Part shown: one piece after another, positions 17,348-24,821 of the stretch | Layout: every line of letters starts with the position of its first letter | Position numbering within the stretch: position 1 is the stretch's first letter | Assembly (NCBI GenBank): GCA_016712145.1 | Contig: JADJRO010000001.1 | Coordinates: 124,001-188,000, forward strand | DNA length: 64,000 nt | Direction: 5' to 3' | DNA from: Saprospiraceae bacterium | GTDB taxonomy: Bacteria; Bacteroidota; Bacteroidia; Chitinophagales; Saprospiraceae | Position numbers and translations under genes: made by a program | Notes under the pieces: model-generated | What the model was told of the DNA's origin: nothing | The model's database searches: none | The model's input: only the letters and a program-made list of their open reading frames with translations

Positions 17348-18334
17348 GTGCTTTCAAAGTATTTTTATTCTAAGTGTTTCTATTTTAAAATAGCCTTTTT
17401 TTTAAGCCTTGGATTTTACGGCAATCTTTATGCATCTGAATCTACAGGTGACTCCCTTAGCCGCTTGGAATCACGTTTAATCGCAGGGATTTATCAAACG
17501 AGAAACCAACGGCACGAACTGCGCATTACACAAGAACAAATTCGTGCGCAACTGGTTGATTCGCAACTAACTAAAAAGCAAAAAGCGGCATTGGAAAAAA
17601 ACCTGAAACAGTTGAATCTGAAGGCTGTAAATTTATCTAAGGTTGAGCAAGCTTATCTGATGCTATTATCAGATTCCAGAAAACTCATTTATAAAAGGGA
17701 TCCAGATGCACAACTCAGTTTAAAGAAAATTAACAAAGCGCTTTCGTTACTAGAAAAAATGCAGATTCCTTCTGGTTCTGAATTTAAAATATTAAAAAAT
17801 AATGAAATACTGCATGCTTCAAATAGGGTTTATGATCAAATCCTTGAATCACCTTGTCAGCTTACTCAAAACGAAGACGGTTCTATCTGGGCAAATGAAT
17901 ATATCAGTTTTTTTGAATACACAGATCCAAGAATAAGTAGTTATTTTAAAGAGCATGACTTTTTAGAATGTTTTGCCAGGTTTATTGAAGTCAAGAAAAA
18001 GTATTACCTGGAATTGAAGTTTGTTTTACATTCACCAAAAGCTGCACAGATTTATGGGAGCATAGATCCTTCTAATCCAGCACGTTTGGATTTTTTGAAT
18101 GGTGATTTTATTTATTTGGAAACATTTGCATTAAATACATCTGAAATAGAAGCAGGAACAGGAAATACGCTAATCACAATCCAATACAAATTAGATAAAG
18201 AAGATCTAAATTATTTAGCTAAAAACGAAGTCGATGCTTTTACAATTATTTGGACGAATGGAGCCGATCGCTTTGAATTAATTTATTTAGATGTTCTCAA
18301 AAACATGCTGGAATGTCTCAAAAAAAGGAGCTAA
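17348..18334 (+). CDS. secreted protein of unknown function
   Basis: I do not recognise this protein. From GTG 17348 it has 328 residues, starting with a signal peptide (SKYFYSKCFYFKIAFFLSLG, then LYAS). A Lys/Gln-rich helical stretch (residues 40-110, TKKQKAALEKNLKQLNLK) probably forms a coiled coil, and a mixed alpha/beta C-terminal half follows. The frame is also open from ATG 17255, but that start lies upstream of the inferred promoter and gives a poor leader. The 3' end overlaps miaE by 22 bp, suggesting coupling. It is likely periplasmic or envelope-associated. Confidence 0.6.
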   Translation: MLSKYFYSKCFYFKIAFFLSLGFYGNLYASESTGDSLSRLESRLIAGIYQTRNQRHELRITQEQIRAQLVDSQLTKKQKAALEKNLKQLNLKAVNLSKVEQAYLMLLSDSRKLIYKRDPDAQLSLKKINKALSLLEKMQIPSGSEFKILKNNEILHASNRVYDQILESPCQLTQNEDGSIWANEYISFFEYTDPRISSYFKEHDFLECFARFIEVKKKYYLELKFVLHSPKAAQIYGSIDPSNPARLDFLNGDFIYLETFALNTSEIEAGTGNTLITIQYKLDKEDLNYLAKNEVDAFTIIWTNGADRFELIYLDVLKNMLECLKKRS

Positions 18335-18917
18335 CTAAATTGGGTTTGCACTTGCCTACTGACCCAAGATGGACGGATCTTGCCACAATGTCTTTAGAGG
18401 ATATATTAACAGATCATGCATATTGCGAACAAAAAGCTGCGAGTTCCTGCATCTCTTTAGTTCAACAATACCCAGACAAAGAACAATTAGTTGAAAAAGT
18501 ATCACCGGTTGTAACAGAAGAGTGGGGGCATTTTCGAATGGTGATTGCCGAGCTAAAAAAAGAAATTTGAAACTGGGCTTTCAACGGAAAGATGAATACG
18601 TTCATGGTTTGTTGGGCTTTCTAAAAAAAGGTGGATCAAGAAATGGAAGACTTGTTGAACAATTGCTTTGTTGCGCTTTAATTGAAGCCAGAAGTTGCGA
18701 GCGATTTCGCTTATTATCTTTAGAATTGCAAGATCCCCAGCTACAAGAATTTTATCACCATTTTATGGTATCTGAAGCAGGTCATTACAAAATGTTTCTT
18801 GAATTGGCAGAATTGTATTCAGACAAAGATTTTATCCGAATTCGATGGCAAGAATTCCTTCAATTTGAAGCGAATTTAATAAAAGGATTAAAAGTTAGAG
18901 GAGATCGAATGCACTAA
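18313..18917 (+). pseudogene. miaE: tRNA-(ms2io6A)-hydroxylase MiaE, broken by a one-base frameshift
   Basis: Two overlapping frames make one ferritin-like diiron monooxygenase of about 201 residues that hydroxylates the modified A37 of tRNA. The first piece (18313-18570) has DHAYCEQKAASSCISL and VVTEEWGHFRMVIAEL. The second (to 18917) has LIEARSCERFRLLSLEL and SEAGHYKMFLELAELY. These supply the expected Glu and ExxH iron ligands. One extra A in the A7 run at 18555-18561 joins them as AELKKRNLKLGFQRKDEY. The run is also a slippery A-AAA-AAA in frame, so -1 ribosomal frameshifting is a formal alternative. It converges with the next gene, 2 bp apart. Confidence 0.85.
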
Positions 18918-18919
18918 TT

Positions 18920-19435
18920 TTATTTCGGATCTTCTTTTGATTCTTCGCTTAATTGAATCAATCTGGTTAAAATATCAACACAAGATTGCACCAAAGGGCG
19001 TATGCTGGCTGCCTGTTCTTCCTTTGATTTTGAAATAATTTGTGTGTATTCTTCCGGGCTCATAGATTCAGTAATTCGATCTGTGGCACAACTGCAATAA
19101 TCGTTTACAAGCTGCGGGTAGGCTTCGGCAGTCCTTTTGCCATTTTCAAGACATTGCTTTGTGAGTGCATCCCGTGCACTTTGTTCCCAAACATAAACTT
19201 TTTTGGGAGTATCCGAAGCCTGGATCGGTTTAGATTCGGGCATTTGTTTTTCTGGCCAGATTAAATAAAGCCCTAAGCAGCAAAGCAAAATGGATAAAGT
19301 GCGTACAATAATATTGTCCACTTTTTGTGCTTCGATTGGTTTATTTGAAACAACATCTTTATGGATGATTTTGAAGTTGCTCAATAAAAAATAAACACCT
19401 CCTAAAACACAAATAATCCCGAGATACAATAGCAT
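18920..19435 (-). CDS. small membrane protein with conserved Cys motif, unknown function
   Basis: A 171-residue protein I do not recognise. Two hydrophobic segments are visible (residues 2-18 and 45-62). A soluble C-terminal region follows, with Cys residues in KQCLENGKR, NDYCSCATDRI and VQSCVDILTRL. The spacing resembles small Cys-containing helical domains found behind an anchor in Bacteroidota envelope proteins, so disulfide bonding in the periplasm is possible. It starts 29 bp after the coiled-coil gene and is probably in the same transcript. Confidence 0.55.
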   Translation of the reverse strand: MLLYLGIICVLGGVYFLLSNFKIIHKDVVSNKPIEAQKVDNIIVRTLSILLCCLGLYLIWPEKQMPESKPIQASDTPKKVYVWEQSARDALTKQCLENGKRTAEAYPQLVNDYCSCATDRITESMSPEEYTQIISKSKEEQAASIRPLVQSCVDILTRLIQLSEESKEDPK

Positions 19436-19464
19436 ATTATTAATTAATCCTAAACAAAAAAAAT

Positions 19465-20484
19465 CTATTTATTGAAAATCCCATCGTATGAATTGGATTC
19501 TGAGTCTTTGCGATCCACGGTTACACGTTCTGGAATTTTACTGTCCATTTTAAATTTATCATCCTTTCCTCCCATAAAGAGCAGCTTGCTCTTTTCATCA
19601 TAATCTTGCAACATCTTTAATCCTTCTTCTTCAAAAACGCCATTTTGCAAATCAACACTGTTCATAAAGTTCTCAGACAATTCCATAAAGCGCTCCATTT
19701 CTCCTACCTTGTATGCTACATCATCTGCAATGTGTTCGAGAGCCTGATCAAACAATACGCGTTGATCGGTATTTCCACTGATCACATTCATTGCAGATTT
19801 CATGGCACTGTGTGAAGCACGGATCGCTTTTCGCTCTTGCTCTTTTAAATTAACCTGGTCTCTGGTATCGGCCAATAATATTTCTGAATTTTGATACATT
19901 TTGATTAATACCTTATTCAGAATATCCATTTTACTTAGTAAATGATTGTATTTCTCATTCGTTTCCTGAAGACGGGCTGCTTTTCGGGTTGATAAAACCA
20001 TGTGGGCTTCGAGATTCTGAGTCCTTGCAACCTGTGCCATACGAAGTTGAGTTTCTATTTCTTTGGAATTTTCAGAAACATTGTTTTGTAGTTTTTTTAT
20101 CTGCCCTTTCAATACACCAATTTGTTCACTCATTTTAGACAAATTGTTTTCAAGATCACTGATGTAATTTTTTAAGATGCCAATTGGATCAATGGTCACA
20201 AAGATTCCGGTTATCCATCGCATGATGCTTTTATACATATAACCTATTAAGGTACGCATGCGTGGATCAAGAACCATATATATAATAGCTCCCAAGACTA
20301 ACAACATTCCGGCCAGGTAAACCATGTTTTGAGTCAAGCTGATTAAATAAGGAAGGTATTTATATAAGATTGCTCCTCCACCTATTAATAAACCTGCCAA
20401 TACCACCGTGCCTGTTACGCCTTCGGGTTTGCTCCAAAAGCCTTTTGGCTTTTCCATTCCGGGACCAGGATTAATTGCTGCCAT
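19465..20484 (-). CDS. membrane-anchored coiled-coil protein, PspA-like
   Basis: A 339-residue protein. Residues 20-75 hold two hydrophobic segments (TVVLAGLLIGGGAILYKYL and MVYLAGMLLVLGAIIYMVL). From about residue 105 it is almost entirely helical: DPIGILKNYISDLENNLSKM, then long heptad stretches to about residue 290, then a charged tail ending SNSYDGIFNK. The helical part resembles PspA/IM30 layout (a 'DP...' start, an early membrane-interacting helix and a long hairpin), but the transmembrane anchors are unusual for PspA. It may stabilise membranes; this is inference. The promoter box at 20517-20524 precedes it. Confidence 0.55.
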   Translation of the reverse strand: MAAINPGPGMEKPKGFWSKPEGVTGTVVLAGLLIGGGAILYKYLPYLISLTQNMVYLAGMLLVLGAIIYMVLDPRMRTLIGYMYKSIMRWITGIFVTIDPIGILKNYISDLENNLSKMSEQIGVLKGQIKKLQNNVSENSKEIETQLRMAQVARTQNLEAHMVLSTRKAARLQETNEKYNHLLSKMDILNKVLIKMYQNSEILLADTRDQVNLKEQERKAIRASHSAMKSAMNVISGNTDQRVLFDQALEHIADDVAYKVGEMERFMELSENFMNSVDLQNGVFEEEGLKMLQDYDEKSKLLFMGGKDDKFKMDSKIPERVTVDRKDSESNSYDGIFNK

Positions 20485-20516
20485 AATTTCTTAATTATAT
20501 AAATTTAAATAATAAA

Positions 20517-20524
20517 CAAAAGTA
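20517..20524 (-). promoter_or_regulatory. -7 box (TACTTTTG) for the coiled-coil protein gene
   Basis: An exact TAnnTTTG on the minus strand, 32 bp before the ATG at 20484. The transcript would also cover the 18920-19435 gene. Confidence 0.45.
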
Positions 20525-20586
20525 TTGCTAATCAGATTAAAAATGGGATTTATACCTATAAATGTACACATATCTCCGACAAGCTG

Positions 20587-21630
20587 TTAAACAAAATCGA
20601 CATCTGGCAAATACGGATAACGCATCAGAAATTGAATTGCTTTTTCAAGATCCAAATGGTCATACACAACACTATAAATCATATTGATAATCGGAAGTCT
20701 TAAGTGATAATGTTTGGCCAACTGGTTTGCAATGCGAACCGTACGCACACCTTCCACTACCTCATCCATGGATTGCATAATTTCCTGGAGTTTTTCACCT
20801 TTGCCCAGTCTGTATCCAAAACTAAAATTTCTACTTTTAGTGCTGGTTGCTGTGGCAATCAGGTCACCAATTCCTGCCGTCCCTAAAAAGGATCGTGAGG
20901 TTGCACCCACACTTCTTCCCAATTCAATCATTTCGCGTAAACCACGGGTAATCAACATGGCTTCAAGATTCTTGCCAAGACCTTTTCCTGCCAACATACC
21001 AGAACCAAGCGCAATGATATTTTTAAGTGCTCCAGCCATTTCAGCTCCAACTAAATCATAAGATCCAAAAACATAAAATAGTCGACTTCCTAAAACATCA
21101 GATCCGGCTTTGATCACTTCATCGTATTCACTGGCAATCACCGATGCGGCCGGTTGTTTGTCTAGGATTTCCCGATAAAGATTCGGGCCTGCCAGACAAC
21201 CAACCCGAATCACAGAAGTCTCTTGTCTGATCACCTCACTCATGGTGTGAATATTTTTTCTGGAAATATTTACCATGGCCAAATTAGCAATTGGAATGCC
21301 TGCAATATCTAATCCTTTTGTGGCATGAATCAAGATATGGGCAGGTGTAAGGTGAGCAGCCATGTTGCTGCAAGTTTCCCTAAAATTTTCTGAAGGGACC
21401 ACTGGAAAAATAATCTTTGTTTCTGCACAGATTTCTTCAAAGGATTGGGTAGCCCGAATGCGAACATCCAGGTTGACATTTAAATTGGTATGTTGTTGAT
21501 TGATTTTATCAACGATTTCTTTCTTGCGAGCATATATTAATACATCGGTATTGTGCGCAAGCAAGGTAGCGATTGTTGTGCCGAAACTTCCTGCACCTAT
21601 AACTCCAACAACTTTATGTTTTTCAGTCAT
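20587..21630 (-). CDS. gpsA: NAD(P)-dependent glycerol-3-phosphate dehydrogenase
   Basis: A 347-residue cytoplasmic enzyme reducing dihydroxyacetone phosphate to sn-glycerol-3-phosphate, the head group precursor of phospholipids. The N-terminal Rossmann motif is VVGVIGAGSFGTTIATLLAH. Conserved later blocks are HATKGLDI, AGPNLYREI, AGALKNIIALGSGM with the catalytic Lys, and FLGTAGIGDLIATATSTKSR. Length matches the family. It lies 32 bp downstream of the DUF6438 lipoprotein gene and likely belongs to the yidC transcript, which would link lipid precursor supply with membrane-protein insertion. Confidence 0.93.
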   Translation of the reverse strand: MTEKHKVVGVIGAGSFGTTIATLLAHNTDVLIYARKKEIVDKINQQHTNLNVNLDVRIRATQSFEEICAETKIIFPVVPSENFRETCSNMAAHLTPAHILIHATKGLDIAGIPIANLAMVNISRKNIHTMSEVIRQETSVIRVGCLAGPNLYREILDKQPAASVIASEYDEVIKAGSDVLGSRLFYVFGSYDLVGAEMAGALKNIIALGSGMLAGKGLGKNLEAMLITRGLREMIELGRSVGATSRSFLGTAGIGDLIATATSTKSRNFSFGYRLGKGEKLQEIMQSMDEVVEGVRTVRIANQLAKHYHLRLPIINMIYSVVYDHLDLEKAIQFLMRYPYLPDVDFV

Positions 21631-21662
21631 GCAATCGAAATTGCTTCTTGGTAATATTGAAA

Positions 21663-22208
21663 TTACCGATGATTAAATAATTCTTGAAAATGAGCCTCAA
21701 TAAAAATTTCAAAATCCTTTAACTCTTTAGGCGCATGGTGATTGTCAATTACTGATTTTCGCATTCCCATTTCTTTAAGTGTTATAATGGTATTTGGTAA
21801 ATCAGGGATATATAATTCTTTTTCTATTGGATATACAGATGCGAGTTTATAAAAATCAAATTTATTTAATTCTGCTTTTACCAAATTCCACCAGGAATCG
21901 CTTGCCAGCCGATATGCCGTTCCCAAATTGTCAACATGCTGAATGCCATCATATTTTACAATGCCATTTTGGTAAATAGTAAAATCGAATGTTGGACAAA
22001 AGCCAAAACAAGCAGAACGACGATAAAAAAGCAAGGTGTCAGTATTGCTTAATAAGGTGTCTTCAGGAGAAAAAACTTGTTTAAATACGGATAAAGCAGT
22101 TGGAATTATAGGCCCATCAGCTTTTTTATTTTTTTCCATGTTTCTTCGACTACAAGATGTAGAAAAAAAACATAAGCAAATTAAAAGGAATTGTATAGAA
22201 CGAATCAT
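21663..22208 (-). CDS. DUF6438-like lipoprotein
   Basis: A 181-residue protein. The signal peptide ends in a lipobox (LCFFSTSCSRR). The core contains the DUF6438 pattern, DTLLFYRRSACFGFCPTFDF followed by TIYQNGIVKYDG, and ends with a helix (ELKDFEIFIEAHFQEL). The two cysteines of ACFGFC could form a disulfide or bind metal. The function of the family is unknown. It overlaps the yidC stop by 4 bp, so its translation is coupled to yidC. Confidence 0.7.
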   Translation of the reverse strand: MIRSIQFLLICLCFFSTSCSRRNMEKNKKADGPIIPTALSVFKQVFSPEDTLLSNTDTLLFYRRSACFGFCPTFDFTIYQNGIVKYDGIQHVDNLGTAYRLASDSWWNLVKAELNKFDFYKLASVYPIEKELYIPDLPNTIITLKEMGMRKSVIDNHHAPKELKDFEIFIEAHFQELFNHR

Positions 22209-24025
22209 TTTTTAGTTTTTTTATCTCGTTCCATTGCTTGTCGCTGTTGTTCTTTCATCATGCCTTCCAATCGTTCTCTAAATCCTCCTTTCTTGCGTGG
22301 TTTGGTTTTATTCAATTCAAGCTCCCCACGAATTTTGTCAGTATCAAACAACAAACTCCGCCCAAGTATAGTTTGTCCAATATTTAATAAATTGCTAAAA
22401 AACATATAACAAGTCAATCCTGCAGCTGTTTTGTTAAACATAAACCAGAATATAACAGGCATTAAATATTGCATATATTTCATTGCTGGATTAGCAGAAA
22501 AATCCATGGATTGAGAAGAATAATATGTAAAAATCAAAGTTGAAATCATCCACAAGAAAGCAAATAGAGAAAGTGTATTTCCAAATAAAGGTAAATTAAA
22601 TGAAAGATGTATAAATTCATCAAAAGAAGTTAAATCAGCAGCCCACAAAAAGGACTCTTGTCGAAATTCAATGGTTGCAGGAAAAAAGCGATACAATGCA
22701 ATCCAAATAGGCATCTGTAATAATAATGGAAAACAACCTCCTAGCGGATTAACACCAAATTCATTGTACATTTTCATGGTTTCCATTTGTTGCTTTTGCA
22801 TATCATCTTTATGCTTATTTCGAACCTTTTCGATTTCTGGTTTCAAAGCGGTCATCTTTGCTTGGGAATGCAACATTTTATAAGCTAATGGAAACACAAG
22901 AAGCTTTACGACAAATGTCATCAACAATATTATAAAACCTTTATTTCCTATGAAATTGGAAAGGAACACAAAGAGCGGTCGTATTGCATATCGGTTGATA
23001 CTTCCAAAAATACTCCAGCCATAAGAAATAATATCTTCCAATTCAATATTAAAAGATTTAAGTCTCTTAAAATCATTTGGACCAATATACCATGTCATTT
23101 TAGCTTCTTTCTGATCCACTTCCATAGCAGGTATGCTTACGTCTGTAACCAGTTTTTTTAAATCGTTGGAATTGGGTTCCAGTAAAACAGTTTCATAGCG
23201 ACCTTTGCTGAAACCATTTTCAGAAATTAAACTGCTGTTGAAAAATTGATTGGAATGAGATACCCATTGAACTCGTTTATTATTGGTTTCAATTTTATCA
23301 TCATTTCGGCATGAACAGTAATCTGGATTTTCTTCTTTTTCCTTAAAATAAACTGTGCTGGCGTATTTTTCATAATCCGTATTGCGCTCTAGTTTGTCCA
23401 AATAATTTTCCCAATGGATAACAAGATCTTCTTTTAATTTAAGATTTTCGGTACGAATACTATATTCTAATTGGTATTCAGAGGGCAATAAGCGGTAACT
23501 AATGACAATGCTTCCACCTGTGTTTACTTGAGCAGTAAAACGAATTTGACTTGGATCGGCTTGATTTATTTCAAAATTTAGATTTTTAGTAGACAGTTCT
23601 CCGACTTCTGTTTTGAGCCTGATGTCATATTCATTTTTTACATCTTCTAATAGGCTTAAGGGTAATTTTTGCTCTACACTATCAGCTCCAACATGAATTT
23701 TATACTGATTTTTAATGGTTGCTTCTAATATTCGCGCACCTTTCGAACTAAATTTTAATTTAATCAGCTCATTTTCAAGAATAACTTCTTTAGTCGGTAT
23801 TTGAATTGCTGTGTCATTTAAGGCCTTAACAGTATCTGTATTGGCAATTGGGTTACCTTGATTAACAGGTACCTCTTCAGGTTTAGGTTTTGTCAATTGA
23901 CTTAGGGAATCCTGATTTTGTTTTTTTCTCAATTGCTCCTGCATTTCAGGTTGAAAAAAATATTGATTCCACAGAAACAATACAGCAATGATTAATAAAA
24001 TTCCAATGATATGATTGCGCTCCAT
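22205..24025 (-). CDS. yidC: YidC/Oxa1 membrane protein insertase
   Basis: A 606-residue inner-membrane insertase and chaperone working alone or with Sec. Residues 1-22 are the first transmembrane segment (MERNHIIGILLIIAVLFLWN). A large periplasmic P1 domain runs from about 60 to 340. The conserved 60-kDa core starts at GWSIFGSINRYAIRP and includes LLMTFVVKLLVFPLAYKML, NPLGGCFPLLLQMPIWIALY and MPVIFWFMFNKTAAGLTCY. A basic tail (GMMKEQQRQAMERDKKTKK) is typical for ribosome contact. Length fits Gram-negative YidC. A TAGCTTTG box precedes it. Confidence 0.95.
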   Translation of the reverse strand: MERNHIIGILLIIAVLFLWNQYFFQPEMQEQLRKKQNQDSLSQLTKPKPEEVPVNQGNPIANTDTVKALNDTAIQIPTKEVILENELIKLKFSSKGARILEATIKNQYKIHVGADSVEQKLPLSLLEDVKNEYDIRLKTEVGELSTKNLNFEINQADPSQIRFTAQVNTGGSIVISYRLLPSEYQLEYSIRTENLKLKEDLVIHWENYLDKLERNTDYEKYASTVYFKEKEENPDYCSCRNDDKIETNNKRVQWVSHSNQFFNSSLISENGFSKGRYETVLLEPNSNDLKKLVTDVSIPAMEVDQKEAKMTWYIGPNDFKRLKSFNIELEDIISYGWSIFGSINRYAIRPLFVFLSNFIGNKGFIILLMTFVVKLLVFPLAYKMLHSQAKMTALKPEIEKVRNKHKDDMQKQQMETMKMYNEFGVNPLGGCFPLLLQMPIWIALYRFFPATIEFRQESFLWAADLTSFDEFIHLSFNLPLFGNTLSLFAFLWMISTLIFTYYSSQSMDFSANPAMKYMQYLMPVIFWFMFNKTAAGLTCYMFFSNLLNIGQTILGRSLLFDTDKIRGELELNKTKPRKKGGFRERLEGMMKEQQRQAMERDKKTKK

Positions 24026-24050
24026 ATAATTCAGGAAGGTTTAAGGGGGG

Positions 24051-24058
24051 CAAAGCTA
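24051..24058 (-). promoter_or_regulatory. -7 box (TAGCTTTG) for yidC
   Basis: An exact TAnnTTTG on the minus strand, about 25 bp before the yidC ATG at 24025, giving a leader of roughly 20 nt. Confidence 0.5.
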
Positions 24059-24348
24059 CAATACTCTATGTTATTATAAGCGGAGGAGTCGTAATCGAAT
24101 TCCAATGCTAGAACTAAACAGAATTTGTTTATTTATAAACAAAAGAAGCTGCTTTAAAAATCCCAAAATGGTATAATTATTCATTTTTAAAGAAGCAGAA
24201 CCGAATATATTGACGTAATATAATTGTAAACAACAATTTATGTATTATAATAATATTTAATATTATTCATTTTGCAATAGGCTATAAACAAACTGATGCC
24301 CTGAAAAATACCTTGGGGGATAGGTTAAAATTTATTAGAAGCGGAATG

Positions 24349-24387
24349 GACAAAAAAAAACTACCCGTCCCTGTGGGCGGATAGTTT
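24349..24387 (-). terminator. intrinsic terminator ending a minus-strand transcript
   Basis: Positions 24358-24387 fold as AAACTA/TAGTTT plus CCG/CGG and CC/GG, with one mismatch and one wobble, around a 4-nt loop. Read on the minus strand, the stem is followed by an uninterrupted run of T (the A run at 24352-24360). No protein gene upstream on that strand ends here, which implies a non-coding transcript. Confidence 0.55.
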
Positions 24388-24525
24388 CTAAGACAGTAGT
24401 AGGTAATGTATAAAATTTAAAAAAATCCGTAATAATATGCTTCAATACCCGGGATATTGAAGCGAACCTTACCTATCACTACCTTTTAATTCAGTAAATG
24501 ATAGATTTAGTTTTAATTTCATTTA
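24349..24525 (-). ncRNA. candidate structured small RNA
   Basis: The gap 24026-24821 has no credible ORF but dense base-pairing potential on the minus strand. There is a 5' hairpin (24519-24525 with 24495-24501). A long-range stem joins about 24468-24481 to about 24396-24406 (GTAG...TAGGTAA with TTACCTACTAC, one 3-nt bulge). It encloses a perfect 9-bp hairpin at 24439-24463 with CCCGGGA at its tip, and a terminator hairpin ends the unit. A near-consensus -7 box (ATTGTTTG) lies around 24530. Estimated length is about 140-175 nt. The ends are inferred, and no known RNA family was recognised. Confidence 0.35.
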
Positions 24526-24792
24526 TTCAAACAATTCCACTTAATAACCGGCTACAATCTAAAGACCCATCAAATACGAGGAATGCTGCTTTAAAATCAA
24601 AAATTTTTCAATATTTTTTTAAAATTTTATAAGTGATTGTAATTCAAATACTTAGATTGAGATTGGCTTCCCGCCCCCATTTTGCCTGTTTTCTTTTATA
24701 TTAATTAAATTTATATATATAAGGGCTTTATTATTAATTGCAAATTATATGTTATCTCATTTTAGACTTGATTTTGAATGCATAAATTAGAC

Positions 24793-24800
24793 TAATTTTG
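24793..24800 (+). promoter_or_regulatory. -7 box (TAATTTTG) for typA
   Basis: An exact TAnnTTTG, 22 bp before the ATG at 24822. A TTTG at 24773-24776 could serve as the upstream element, although the spacing is slightly short. It supports 24822 as start rather than the TTG at 24798, which overlaps the box. Confidence 0.5.
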
Positions 24801-24821
24801 CAGTCCATTTTAGTAAATTAT

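Noticed and set aside
1749..18917. Programmed frameshifting as a common explanation for all three broken genes
   Set aside because: Only miaE has a slippery heptamer; the other two sites do not, and single-base loss in homopolymers explains all three.
24439..24463. The 9-bp hairpin with CCCGGGA tip as a terminator
   Set aside because: Neither strand has a T tract directly after it; the nearby hairpin at 24358-24387 has one.
24026..24821. tRNA or known housekeeping RNA in the large gap
   Set aside because: No cloverleaf, CCA end or conserved T-loop sequence was seen; only an unassigned structured RNA candidate remains.
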